From the NCBI GenBank assembly GCA_022749755.1, contig CM040445.1, positions 5,043,182-5,107,181 of the forward strand: a DNA stretch of 64,000 nucleotides, in the 5' to 3' direction. Positions within the stretch are counted from its first letter, which is position 1. The number at the start of each line of letters is the position of its first letter. Position numbers and translations under genes: made by a program. Positions 12,604-24,162 of the stretch are shown here, in pieces. The notes under the pieces are model-generated. The model did no database searches, had not been told where the DNA came from, and saw only the letters and a list, made by a program, of their open reading frames with translations. This stretch comes from Azadirachta indica (taxonomy: Eukaryota > Streptophyta > Magnoliopsida > Sapindales > Meliaceae).

Positions 12604-13581
12604 ATGTTTGGTAGAGTGAGAGCAGCTTCTTCAACGCCGGCAGAATTGGAGTTGGAGCGGCCGCCGTCTAAGCTCATCAAAGATGATTCTCTCTCTATCT
12701 ACGGTAAACACACACACACACTCTCTCTCTCTCTCTCTTCTATTTATACCTATGCTTTAATATAATATATTATCATCATTCTCTGTAGTTGTAGCGTTTT
12801 TCTTCACCAATGAACCTAACAATTAAGAGACGAGAGTCTTAATCCCGCTGGATATCCATTAGATCAGTACTGACACTTCATTTGATGAAAAATTATTTTC
12901 ATTATGGTTTTGAAATTGCACAGATGTAGTTTAAACTGAAATTATAGTAGCCGACGATATCAAGAAAATAGTTTTTGCTACCATCTGAGACATAGCCAGA
13001 GTTAAAAGTGACTTCAAAGATTAGCATCGCTGTAGCTATTAAGCTTGACTAGGGTCATTCAATTCCCATTTCTGGATGCAGAGGCTACACTTATGAAGCT
13101 TAAACTAGGTGCTCAACGAGGTGTCAGTCCACCTTCTGAGGTAGCAATGGTGACAGAAATGGATTGTTCTTCTGCTGTTTCTAAATGTTTCATGGATGGC
13201 TTAAGCTCACATTTCGATAAGGAAGATTGTAACTCTCATACTCTGTTGAAGAGTTCTCAACTCGTCTCACCCCATGAGGATATAACAATGACAGATACAG
13301 ATAGTTCTTCGGGGAGTATGTCTCCAAGTTCTAGTGACTGTCAATCTACTGAGAGCTTGAAACGGCAACGAAGCAAGAATGTATCAGTTCTTTACTTGTT
13401 TTCTAAGTACAGGAGTACAGGACAAGCAAAAAGCTCATCCCAAGGGGAGGTAATGATGATGGAGAATGATAGTTCATCAGTAAGTATTTCACATAGCTCC
13501 AGTGATTGTCAATCAATGAAGAGCACCAAAGCGCAATTGGAACAGGATTGTGTCTGTTCTTTTCCTGCTTGCCAGATCTGA
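12604..13581 (+). CDS. Unknown plant protein with repeated Ser/Asp-rich segments
   Basis: Two-exon gene, 12604-12703 and 13082-13581, joined in phase across a GT-AG intron to give 199 residues and a TGA stop. The first exon reads MFGRVRAASSTPAELELERP and ends in DDSLSIY, continuing EATLMKLKLGAQRG. The rest is hydrophilic and Ser-rich. It contains related repeats: SPHEDITMTDTDSSSGSMSP followed by SSSDCQSTESLK, then SSQGEVMMMENDSSSVSISH followed by SSSDCQSMKSTK, and an earlier weaker copy SPPSEVAMVTEMDCSSAVS. No known domain, signal peptide or membrane segment is seen. I recognise no function. The intron starts with a CA/CT dinucleotide repeat. Confidence 0.72.
12709..12739. repeat. Compound (CA)n(CT)n microsatellite
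   Basis: ACAC repeats pass directly into CTCT repeats just inside intron 1 of the unknown gene, five to six bases after the splice donor. Confidence 0.9.
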
Positions 13582-14773
13582 GAATAGAACTGGATACATA
13601 CATGACTTTGAACATTGGAATTGTCAGATAATTAGTATTCAACTGGGGCATATGTTGTGGCTATTGTGGACTTTCTGACCTTGGACTCAAATAAGTTGCT
13701 GCAGTTGTTAACTCTGAAGTAGGGTTTCGTTGCCTTAAAAGCTGAAGTTGAATGTACCTTTCTTAGGAATTCACGTGGAGATGGAATAAATACTGCAGTC
13801 TTTAAAACCAAATATCATTTTAGGGTACTTGAGGCTCAATTCTCAATGCTTTTCCCATAAAATTCCTGGGGTCGAGGCTCAATTCTCAACGCTTTTCCAA
13901 CAAAATTCCTGGGGTCGCAGAGTTCTGCATGGTCAAGACTTCAGTTATGCTGGAGCACTGTGCTTCCTTGGATTTTCGTACGTTCCCTTTGAGATGGATG
14001 CTGAAGTTTGAGTTCCTATTTCATTTTCGTTTCTACTTAAAGAATTTTTTTTTTCATTTGTTGTTTTCCAAGTCAGCGAGAAAATTGATGAAGGAAGCGA
14101 GCTTTCTATTTTCTTTTCCCCTTCTATTTGCATTTTGGCGTCCACTCAGAGGGGACATGAGAGGAGGGAATATTCCACACTGAATTCATCAATGAGCTGG
14201 GAATTTGTTGAAATGACAAGATATTAAATTGTTAACAGAGTTGATTGGGCAAACTTGGGTTTAGTTAGCAACTTTTCACCGATTAGTTGAGGCTTAAACG
14301 AGAACATGGATTAATATCAGATGCTTGAAAGTAAAAAAAACACTTCCATTTGACAACGTTACAGAATTTTAATCCAAAGTTCGGCTAGAAACTCACCGGC
14401 TGCGTTCTATGTCCTGAAGAATGAGAACGCCTTTCAGACAATATCTTGGGATCCACAAATTAGCAGACCAATTATTCTCGAGATGATATTGCTCAAACAT
14501 AATGCCAATGGTGAGATTATAACTCATCTGAAAATGGACAAATTGGATTATTTCAATTTACAATCAGAAACAAAGAGAACAATACAGTTGAAGACAAAAT
14601 TTCCAAATGTCTCCTCAGAAAATCATGGTCTTACACGTAGTTTTATGGCAATCATGGAATTATTTGGGTCATAGATCAACAAAAAACTTATGATATTTTG
14701 ATATAAATGCTCAGAAGAGAACTCTTCAAAGGTGCATGCCTCACAATTCACATAGTTATCCAATAGGTGAAGA
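13582..14773. other. Spacer between convergent genes
   Basis: Holds the 3' ends of the unknown gene (+) and NDPK2 (-). The only structure seen is a 43-bp tandem duplication (listed separately). Open frames here have no family resemblance. Confidence 0.6.
13831..13916. repeat. 43-bp tandem duplication
   Basis: The unit GAGGCTCAATTCTCAA...CCTGGGGTC occurs at 13831-13873 and 13874-13916 with only a few substitutions. Confidence 0.9.
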
Positions 14774-17148
14774 TTACCCCCTTAACCATGGTGCTTGAGC
14801 TGGTGTCCACTGACATAACTCACCTTCTTTGAACCAGAGAGCTGCAGGACAACCAAATTATGAGACAGAAGACTAGAAGAAAAAAAGGGGAAAGGGAAAG
14901 GACAGAAAGATGATAAGTTTGCAAAGCAGGCCATCACTTGCAATACAGCAAAACAATACCATCAACAATCACATGCAGGTAACTGCATTATTATGTTCTT
15001 TTCTTGCATTGAAAGTGGGAGAGATTCTCGTTCGATTAGCTAGGTTCTACATCTTTGAAATGTTTTGAAGACAAAGAATGAAAGGAAAATATTGACACAC
15101 AGATATCTGACTATTCATTTTTTTTTTCCTTGGGTTTATTCTAGCATCCATAATTTCTGGATAGTATAACCCTAAAAGAAAAATGCCAATATGCGCATCA
15201 AAACTACCTCTTGTGTGAAAGATATCATGAATGCATTCATAAGCACCACGATTGTGCTGCAATATACCTTGTGTGTGTGTTATAAAGCATTCATGAAATT
15301 ACCTATTTCGCGCTTGCCATTCTCAGGGCTGTCACTACCATGGACCACATTCCTGCCAAAATACTTGTCATGAGACCATGTCTTTAAATTACATAGTTTC
15401 TATGCAGAGTACAAAATTAGTCACTGCAACCAGCAGAAACAAAATTGCATGTTATTGCAAAGTCCAAAATTGTTAAGGCGTCTGACCTTCCTGTTTGAAC
15501 AGCAAGATCCCCTCTTATTGTTCCAGGTTCAGCTTGGAGAGGATTTGTTGCCCCTATTAATTTACGTGCTGATGCCACCACACCAACACCCTCCCAACCC
15601 TTGATAATATAAAAACACTGTCATTTTCTTGAACTCGAGCTCAATATGTACAGTAAGAGTTAAAAAAACAAAGGAGGCACATACCATACATACAACTGGG
15701 CCTGAAGTAATGTACTCGATCAGTGTTGGGAAAAATGGCTTGGATCTGAGATCCTTATAATGTTCCTGTATTCATTGAATATGCATATAACAAGTAAAAT
15801 TAGTGAAGTATCTAAAAGAGATTATAAAAACCATAATCAATAACAATGACACATCACATAGCCACACATTGACAAACATTTCAGAGAGGAAACAAGAAGT
15901 ATCTATAGTAACAGTCCAAAAACATAGCATAACTAAAAAAAGTTTATGATATTATACTCAGAGGGTGCATTGTTGCGAGGCTCTCAATTTCTATATTTTC
16001 AACAGCGAAATAGAACATCATGCTCTATTTTCATGAAATGAACAACTTGTTCATACCACTTTATATCAGAAAATGAAAAGCTTTGGGTTTGCTCCAAATC
16101 ACAAAACGCAGACACAATCACACAATATTCTCGTGAAGCATGTAGAGAATGTTGGTTTAAATTTTGCTGACAAATAAGAATGAAGTGAACACAAAGTAGT
16201 GCACAACATCGAACCTCAGCCAATTCTTTGGGGCATTGAAAAAGTTTCAAGCCAGTCAGTTTGAATCCCTTCTTCTCAAACCTTGAAATTATCTCTCCAA
16301 CCTAAAATAACATAACTTAATTAGTGAATTCAGAACAATAGGATTAAAGGTAAAAATTGACAACCACCCAAGTACCCCTTTTGGCTGCTGAGAAAGGAGA
16401 AATAGACATCTTAGTATGCTGTTTAAGTATCCAGAAGCTAAGTATTCCCAAGAAATTGAATAAAAAAAAAAGTTGTGTACTAGTTTCAACCGGTTCAAGC
16501 TTTGGCATTCTCGAGCTACCAACATAGTGAATAACTTCAGTTTCAAATTTGTTGTTTCTTCACTTTCCCTACACTTCCCTGGCAAACAAACGAAGATTAA
16601 ATTTTCAAAGACTTACAAGACCACGTTGAACACCATCGGGTTTAACCATAATGTAAGTCTCTTCAACTTGTTCCTACACACAAAATAAAGAAAAAACAGA
16701 GTAATCTGAAATGGGGTTCCATCATTAAATCATGCAAAATCCACGAATTTCAAAAACAGTTTTCAATTACCCAACAAAGAACTAAGGAAAATGTCGTTTA
16801 TTTTGTCTCTAAATAACATCGACACTCAATTGGTTCCCAGAAATTATGTCAAGAAAACGAAAACACAGAGAGGAAGGGGCAAACCAGTGCAGCGACCAAG
16901 CGGGGAAGGAAGATGCCGGTATTGTTGGAGTTGCGAGCAATGGTTTTGAGTTGAGGAAGACATGGTGGGGTATTGAGGAAAAGATGGGACTGTGACTGGA
17001 ATGCTGCAAGGCGACTTGCGTTGCGTAGAATAAGCCTCTTGGAACTGCAGGTTAAGCTGCTGCTGCCCCTGCTTCTGCTGCTGCTGCAACTTACCTTACC
17101 CGCTAAAGACGGTGATGATGACACACCTAAAGCAGCCACACCCTCCAT
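14774..17148 (-). CDS. NDPK2: Chloroplast nucleoside diphosphate kinase 2
   Basis: Transfers the gamma-phosphate from ATP to NDPs through a phospho-histidine intermediate; NDPK2 acts in plastids and is linked to light and redox signalling. Seven exons on the minus strand: 17148-16885, 16673-16617, 16301-16215, 15765-15685, 15599-15487, 15352-15303, 14841-14774 (720 nt, 239 residues; Arabidopsis NDPK2 is 231 as I recall). The first 88 residues are Ser-rich and basic, as in a plastid transit peptide. The NDK core follows: [15 protein letters not shown] with Lys99, [47 protein letters not shown], then [16 protein letters not shown] with active-site His205, and [10 protein letters not shown] near the end. 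The exon 4/5 joint gives CMGWEG where relatives have CMAWEG or CMVWEG. All introns are GT-AG. Confidence 0.95.
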
Positions 17149-18917
17149 TTCCTCTCTTTCAACTTCTCTTGTTCTGTTGCCCTCTCTAAATGTCCACCTC
17201 CACGAGCGAGCCTATGAAGGTAAAAGGCCTGGCTGAGTGGTAAAGTTGACCCAACCAAACCAACCCCTCCAAGGGAAAATAGTTCGATTCCCACCAACCG
17301 CAGAGGTTATATTCCCTTCATTTCTTAAGTAAAAGAAAAATATATAATTTTCTCACACTTTATCCATTTATTTGATTCTCCATTATGTAAATTTTAGGAT
17401 TGCTCCCATCCTATCACTTTTCTTTATTTATATTTTTTTAAACAATATATTTACAAAACTAAATTTTAACAATTTTTGTTTCTAATTTATTTTAATTACT
17501 CATAAACACAAATATAATTCTAAGTTCAAGGAATTTTTGTAATAAAGATTCCAAGTAAGTGATGACAAACTTCAAAACTTGACCTCCAATCACACTAAAA
17601 CCTGAGAATTAGGTGACAAGGAGGCGAATGGAATTATATATCCAACGAGTTAAATTAAGACTTTTGTATTAATTAAAATCTAATATATAAAAAACTATTC
17701 TTTAAGACTTTTACACTCCTTGAATTGCATGATAGTGAAAGGTGCTATGATTTTAGCAATCAACCAATCATCTTTATTAAATTATTAAATTTATGCCCCT
17801 TTTTTTAATAGTGACATTTTCTTGACAAGAGTCTATAGCTTACCTCAAATTTCTATATAAATTGTACAATTTTCTGCCAACAACACTTTTTGTTTATTTG
17901 AAAGAAATTTCTCTACAACATGTGAGATGAGTTCTATAACCAATAAGTTTTTTTTAATATTAATATTAATACAATCTTTTTTAATAAAATTATTTGATTA
18001 AAAAAAATTAAAGTATGAACTAAGAATTCAATAGAAACATTGAAAAAATATTAATAGGTATCTCGCCCTAAAATAAAAGTATAATTTTAAGATAATGTAA
18101 ATTCAGAGGGAAATAAAAGAAAGAAAAATTAATAAATAAATAAATTTAGGGTCAACATAAGAGAAAATTCTTTAAATTTGACGTTAAACCTCTTTGTAAG
18201 ACTTTTAAAACTGATTAGAAGGACTTTTTAAAATCCTTTTTAATTTATTTTTTGTTATTTGATTGTTACAAGAACAAAGTGTTTTTTCTACTAGAAGTTC
18301 AAATTCTATGTTTTGGATAATAGAAATTTTTTAACCCTTTAAAAAGATATTTTTATTTTATTTTAAAAATTTTATATTATTTTTTTATAATATAATTTTA
18401 AAAATTTAATGAATTTTTTATTAAAAATTATTTATCACAATCAAATTAGTAAATTTTTATTAAAAATTTCATACAATGAAGTATACTTCAAAAACAAAAA
18501 AATTTACTTAAAACAGTTATATCCAGCAACTCTTAATTAAATCGTAAAACCGCTTGATCATCAAAGACAACTTACAGCTGATCAGGTGTGGTGATTAAAG
18601 AATCAATGGAATGTGAATATTTATGTACAAGAGTTCAGACCCAGTATTCTACTAAAACCAGCAAGACATAGTAATCTTTTTATTTCTTCTGTTCAGACAG
18701 AACAGCCCAGACTGAAATTCAAAATAAATTTCTTTCACTCCAACACTAGAGTTGCAGCAAACATCAACACATGCGTGACATAATAATGCAAATTGATGGG
18801 AAGACATTATTATAGAATAAAACAGCCGCCTTGTTACCATCAAACCTAGGTAATTAATTTTATTGTATGATCAGTTCTTGTAGAACTGTGACATTGGCAG
18901 CCATATATAAGTGTGAT
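17149..18917. other. AT-rich spacer between NDPK2 and the GRAS gene
   Basis: Holds the NDPK2 5' flank, a tRNA-like A-box/B-box pair (listed separately), then about 1.3 kb of very AT-rich DNA with no gene seen, and the 3' flank of the GRAS gene. NDPK2 and the GRAS gene are both on the minus strand. Confidence 0.55.
17225..17310 (+). repeat. tRNA-like pol III box pair, possible SINE head or tRNA relic
   Basis: TGGCTGAGTGG at 17230-17240 fits the tRNA A-box consensus and AGTTCGATTCC at 17281-17291 fits the B-box, about 40 bp apart. The sequence does not fold into a full cloverleaf by eye. The arrangement suits the head of a tRNA-derived SINE or a decayed tRNA. The tail is not obvious. Confidence 0.45.
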
Positions 18918-20450
18918 TTAGCAGTTCCAGCAAGATGTAGCAATTATTGGTTTGGATTTCCAGCCAAGAACCAAGCAACCCTTCTCTTCAACAACAGTGT
19001 ATCCTTCACAAAGCTTCTTGTTATGGAGCCATTTCTGAGCCTGAGCAATCATCTTGATCGGTGCAGCCTGAAACCCTGCACGACTCATCCTACGTCGCCA
19101 CTGGTCTACCCTCTCGTGCCGCTCTACCCTCACTGGCCCCTCGCAGCTCACAATGTTCTTTATCTCCTCTGCAAAGTAAAACTGTTCAATCTTGGCCCTC
19201 CTTGTGTCATATTTGGGCAGCATGGCATCTAGTGAGTCAAAAATTGCCGAGTAATAATGCAAAGCTTCCATAAATCTCCCAAGAAAAAATGGCCCATTGT
19301 GACTTGAGTCCTGCTCAACTAGAACCAATAATTTTGGTGAGAGCTCGTGAATTATCTGGAGGACTGAATTTAGAGCTCCTCGACTTTCTTTAACCACGCA
19401 ATGTAGCTGAAGTATGCTATTCACAACGAGAACTTCATTTTCATGTACTTGTATATCTTCAGGCCGCAGGTTTTCCAGGTTACTTTTCACCACGGAGAAC
19501 TCCAAATTTATGCCAAACTTTTTTGCATAATCTTGAAGGTCATGACCGATGATCTGGAATTTGTCAACACAAAGGCCGACGGCAGTTATTCGAAGGCGGC
19601 GTGGCGGTTGGCCAGCACGGTTGGCGAGGCTTTCAATCAGCCGGCGCCATTGATGACCACGTGGCAAACCAAGGGTCATGCCCAAGTCCACCACATGAAC
19701 AAAACTCTCTCCCTCAAAGGCTTCCAATATTGATGAATTGGCAACCAAGTGACCAAACTGAATATGGGGGCAAATTTCATAGACAAGGCGCAAAGCTTCT
19801 TCCTTCTCGTCTGAGCTAGCAATGTCCATTATGTTCATTGTTGGTGCTACAAAACCAACCGTTCCAAGGGGTTGAACCAATGCAAGACGGTCAGTAAGGC
19901 CTTGAACAAAGCAAGAGGCAACGCGCTGGAAGGAAGAGCCAAAAGCCAAAGCATTGGCTCGAAGTTCTGATAACAAAGCTGAAGCATGAGCCTTGTCTCG
20001 ACAAGCTACAGCTTCAGCACAAGCTATGAGAAGCTGAACAAGCCTCATTCCATCCCGGTTTCCATCTTCTTCACCTCCACCATCCTCAGCATTGATCATG
20101 GCTGCTGCCGCCTCTTCGACGGCCTCAGCAGCGAGATATCTCTGAGTATATGTCCAAATATGGTCTCTGAACTGAAGCCTTGGCAAACTATTCAAGCTAC
20201 TAGTGCTGCTGCTGCGGCTGATACTGCTATTGCCACTTGCAATGGAATCAGCAATACTCACCGTTCGTTTAAGCCTCTTTTGATCTCTGGTCTGATCATC
20301 TGGCAACGACAGAATCCAGGAAGCAGCGGTGTTCTCCAACAGAGGCAGATAACAGTTGACGGCTGAAAGGCCGAGTTCAAGTCCAATAACTTCATTGCTC
20401 CTTTGATCGCTATAAAGCTTATTGGACAAGAATTCGTGAACCATTTTCAC
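18918..20450 (-). CDS. GRAS family transcription regulator (RAD1-like?)
   Basis: Single-exon gene, 510 residues, a common architecture for GRAS proteins. After a variable N-terminus with a Ser-rich patch (73-88) and an acidic Gly/Glu patch (121-132), the domains appear in order. Leucine heptad I is at about 136-190 (RLVQLLIACAEAVACRDKAH). The VHIID-type core is at 251-255, here VHVVD, followed by LGMTLGLPRGHQWRRLI. Leucine heptad II is near 300-380, PFYRE about 387-430 (GPFFLGRFMEALHYY), and SAW about 446-508, ending KPIIATSCW. GRAS proteins act in the nucleus as co-regulators. The GLPRGHQWR and RPPRRLRIT-like stretch reminds me of RAD1, required for arbuscule development in mycorrhiza, but I cannot exclude another GRAS subgroup. 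No DELLA motif is present. Confidence 0.93.
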   Translation of the reverse strand: MKMVHEFLSNKLYSDQRSNEVIGLELGLSAVNCYLPLLENTAASWILSLPDDQTRDQKRLKRTVSIADSIASGNSSISRSSSTSSLNSLPRLQFRDHIWTYTQRYLAAEAVEEAAAAMINAEDGGGEEDGNRDGMRLVQLLIACAEAVACRDKAHASALLSELRANALAFGSSFQRVASCFVQGLTDRLALVQPLGTVGFVAPTMNIMDIASSDEKEEALRLVYEICPHIQFGHLVANSSILEAFEGESFVHVVDLGMTLGLPRGHQWRRLIESLANRAGQPPRRLRITAVGLCVDKFQIIGHDLQDYAKKFGINLEFSVVKSNLENLRPEDIQVHENEVLVVNSILQLHCVVKESRGALNSVLQIIHELSPKLLVLVEQDSSHNGPFFLGRFMEALHYYSAIFDSLDAMLPKYDTRRAKIEQFYFAEEIKNIVSCEGPVRVERHERVDQWRRRMSRAGFQAAPIKMIAQAQKWLHNKKLCEGYTVVEEKGCLVLGWKSKPIIATSCWNC

Positions 20451-20481
20451 AAATCTGCCTCTCCTTGTTCTTCCACTTTTC

Positions 20482-20545
20482 CTCTATATATATACTCAAC
20501 AAAGCTCTGAAAGAACCTATTGCCCTGGGAGGATGGTTTATATAG
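20482..20545 (-). promoter_or_regulatory. TATA-type core promoter of the GRAS gene
   Basis: Read on the minus strand, a canonical TATATAAA lies at about 20544-20537, some 90 bp before the ATG. A second TA-rich candidate, TATATATA, lies at about 20494-20485, closer to the ATG. The first is the better TATA box and would place transcription start near 20510. Confidence 0.6.
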
Positions 20546-21357
20546 GCAAAGCATTTTCTTGTTACGGAAATTACAAGATACGTACTAAGAGAGTTTTAGG
20601 GCAAAAAGAATTGGCTTCATGGGTGTCTCCTCAAAGAGTAGCATTCAATAATAATAATAAGCTCGCATAGCATAGACCAATCAAATGGCATTCCGTCCGT
20701 CCTTTTCCTCAGAGTTTTGTATTCTTTAAACTTGTCTTCCTCCAGCCTTGAGGGTATGATTATAGACATATTTAAGTGCATGCTGAAATACATATCGGTA
20801 ATAAATTAACGTCATTTCTTCATATTCCTTTTCATCCTATTTAAATCATTCATTTATCTACACACGGCGGAATGGATAAATATATGTTTCATTACTAAGT
20901 TGAATTAGTTGATGATCATTCTGTTCTCACCTCTGATAACTTTTGAAACCACCGGCTGAACAGGATAGATCCAGGTTATATCTGTACTTTTACTTGATCC
21001 TGAAACCACAACAGCTAAAATACTTGAACGAAAATCGTTAACTTTTCACATAAAAAATTTAATTATTAATTTCATCTCATAATTAATAACTATATATAAT
21101 TTTAAAGTCATGATATATACTTCAATTTTAAATATTCTCTGAGAGTAACCTCATCAATGAGATGATTCTGTGCCAAATCAAAATTATGTAAAAATGTACT
21201 GCCGCTAACTATGTATAGAATGTAATTATATCAATTAGTTAATAATAACATATAAATCTAAATTTAAGCAGACAACTATTGTTTCACAATTGACAGATCA
21301 CGTTTGAGTTGTAAATTAATTATATGAAACTAAACATTGTATACATACATACATACA

Positions 21358-21393
<36 letters not shown>

Positions 21394-23330
21394 TATATAT
21401 ACATCTAATTGCATATAGTACAGGAAAATATGAATTGTAATTAGTTGTTGATCAATTAGAAATGGTCTAGGGATCGATGCCGGCCTACCTGAATACATAG
21501 AGAAAAATACAAAACACATAATTATGAAGGTGCATATATTGAGATGTTTTCAATTCGCTATGATACTATATATATATATATATATATATATTCATATATA
21601 CATCTACAGATTTTGTTTAACTTATATGCATAGAGTATCGATATTCCATTATCTTTTGACGTGTTGATTGCAGTACAGCATATGTTTTAATTCTTAGGCA
21701 CCACATCCTAGCAATATATAGCAAATGATTAATTAAATTAATCAGAATTTTGGTGTGGCTGAGGCTGATCATGACATTAGAATATCTAAAAAGTAACGTA
21801 AGTTTCGATGTAAAACCTGTTTTGAGAAAATTAAAATCCCCAAAAAAAAAAAACACTCATCCTACCACTCATTTGATATAATAGAACTGGGAAAGGATTA
21901 AAATTAATTTATAACTTCCAATTGGATATTAGAACTAGAACGGGAGGAGATGTTGTTTTAAGAGTGGAATGTTATCCTAATTAATTAATTAATTGAGCTT
22001 AACAAAAATTCTGTGCATATCACAAAAAGAATTAATGCAAGAAAAACACTGTAATTTATAATTCATTAAGAGTTAATTGCATGGCTCCTGCAGTTAATGA
22101 ATTAAATAATTATCTTTTATAATGACATGTTATTTTGGTTAAGTAACTTTTTCGATCTTAGTTAACCCTTTATCAATTGTATTTTAAAAAGACAGAGTAT
22201 CAGTTGATAAATTTAAAGCATGGAGCTAGCTCACTCAAAACACTGACGTACAATGCGATTGTGCCTTTCAATTGAATATTTGGACGACACCCACTTTTAA
22301 CATTGACGTGTGCCAATTTTTATTTTAGACGTACTTAATGCAATTAATCTTACTAATCACAATTACACAGCACACTGAATAATATTTAGTAAATTTATAT
22401 TAATGGTAACAAACTCGCTTCACTTTTTAAGTGAAGCTCTCCATCTTTTGTGCGGATAGATACACCTCACATTTGAGGATTTGAGATGACTCTCAGTATG
22501 CACTTATTTAAAGATTTGAGAGTGACTATCAATATATATAGTGAAAAGTATTTAATAAAAAAAACCCTGTATAAACCATATTTTTTAAAACCAATATTTA
22601 TAGTCTCAATAATCAATTAGTATCTGAATTGTAACAAAAATAAATAGTCAAATGGGGACAGAAAAACTATTTTAATTTCCAGGTGGAGATTGATCTTCGT
22701 CTACCTCTCGTAAAATTTTGTTAATACATCCGCTTCAAACTTCAAATTCTTCTTTTAACATTTCAATGTTTAATTAACAGTGTCCTTAGAAATATTATTA
22801 GGTTTCTATATAAGTGCACTGCATATAATTTGGGCCTTGTCTTTTGATATAATTTAATGCTCTAATGTCTCTTAATTTGGATGGGTCTTAATTGTCTGAA
22901 AGATGGGCATTGCCGACCAATTAAATTCAGTTTTGTTTATACATTACGCACATGACATGAGTCATCTCAATTGAATAAAAATCAATAAATAAATAAATAA
23001 ATATACTTCTCCCTTTTAATAAAAATAAATAAACAAAAGTTAGCAAGTGTCATATACAACATTGCCCGAGTCCTTCAACTTATCCGAAAAGAGGCAACAG
23101 GAAAAGTTTTAATAAGTTATGAAATGAGATGAGATGGGAAAATATAACATTGTATTATTGTAGGTATTAATTAAGTCGTATTTCCTATAAATAATATATA
23201 TATATATATATGTATGTATGTATGTTGTATACTGAATACATGGAATGAAGCTAACTAAGCTAGCAAATCGACCAGCATCAAATTGAGTTGGAAGGCTATA
23301 GTGTTAAAACCAATTTAATCTATCAAAACC

Positions 23331-23361
<31 letters not shown>

Positions 23362-23943
23362 AAAACCAATTTAATCTTTTTCAAAACCATATATATATAT
23401 ATATATATAAATATATATGTATGTTGTATACATCATAGTTGGATGTCTACCCCTCTATTTATATACTCAATAGATGATCATTAAAGATTAGGTTTATCTC
23501 TAAACGAATGGTTGGTTCAAGGACTCTATTCCGAGCTTCCTCCAGGATTGAATTAATTATAGCCTGCAGTAATTAAGGTATGTACATTAATTCTGTAGAA
23601 CTGGTTTCATTAATTGTAACATTTAATAAGATTCACTTGTAAAACAATAAAAAATGAACTTGCAGCGTACGTTATAGAATTCAAAATTTTGCATTGTGTC
23701 TATGTACTTTATTCTTTAAAACATGTTAGTAAAATATACTTCTAATTTGTTACCGTTAAATATATGCGTAATTTTTATATTTGAAATTAAAGAATCATAT
23801 ATATATATATATATATATATACCCCAATTGAAAATCAAATTAATACGCTATATATCAATATCTTCAATAATTGAATTCATTTGTCAACAGAGACTTAATT
23901 GTTCTAATTGTCTTAGTTGAAGCCAATTAAGGAAATTGAAGAT
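20546..23943. other. AT-rich intergenic region with microsatellites
   Basis: About 3.4 kb with no convincing gene on either strand. Contents are tetranucleotide and TA microsatellites (21341-21400, 21567-21591, 23190-23225, 23330-23432, 23796-23820) and a short local duplication around 23300-23440, where CAAAACCAATTTAATCT recurs between TA tracts. Confidence 0.6.
21341..21401. repeat. (ATAC)n followed by (TA)n microsatellite
   Basis: About eleven ATAC units run directly into an uninterrupted TA tract. Confidence 0.95.
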
Positions 23944-24162
23944 ATGGATGTGCATATTAATCTTATATCAACAGAAATTAACCATCCAACATTCTTTATA
24001 AATGAGAAGCTCTCTCTTTTGGATCAGTTATCTCCTCCTAACTCCAGTCGTTCTCTTTATCTATATATCTATATATATATATATATATATATTTCCGGAC
24101 GCATCAAAGAGACCTTTACTATCGAATTTAACGATCAATATTGTTTTGACTATGTTGAATAA
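23944..24162 (+). pseudogene. BAHD acyltransferase N-terminal relic with internal TA microsatellite
   Basis: The frame reads MDVHINLISTEI and KLSLLDQLSPP, matching the N-terminus of the intact BAHD genes in this window (LRIISTEIVKPSSPTP, KLSLVDQ). It then passes into a TA tract (24059-24091) and resumes with SGRIKETFTIEFND, matching AGRLKDDFSIDCDD. Roughly the FYS-to-HYYPF segment of some 30 residues is missing and replaced by the microsatellite-coded YIYIYI. It stops soon after and lacks the catalytic HxxxD half. A decayed duplicate. Confidence 0.75.

Noticed and set aside
19061..20366. Several plus-strand open frames opposite the GRAS gene
   Set aside because: Antisense shadows of a strongly conserved minus-strand coding sequence.
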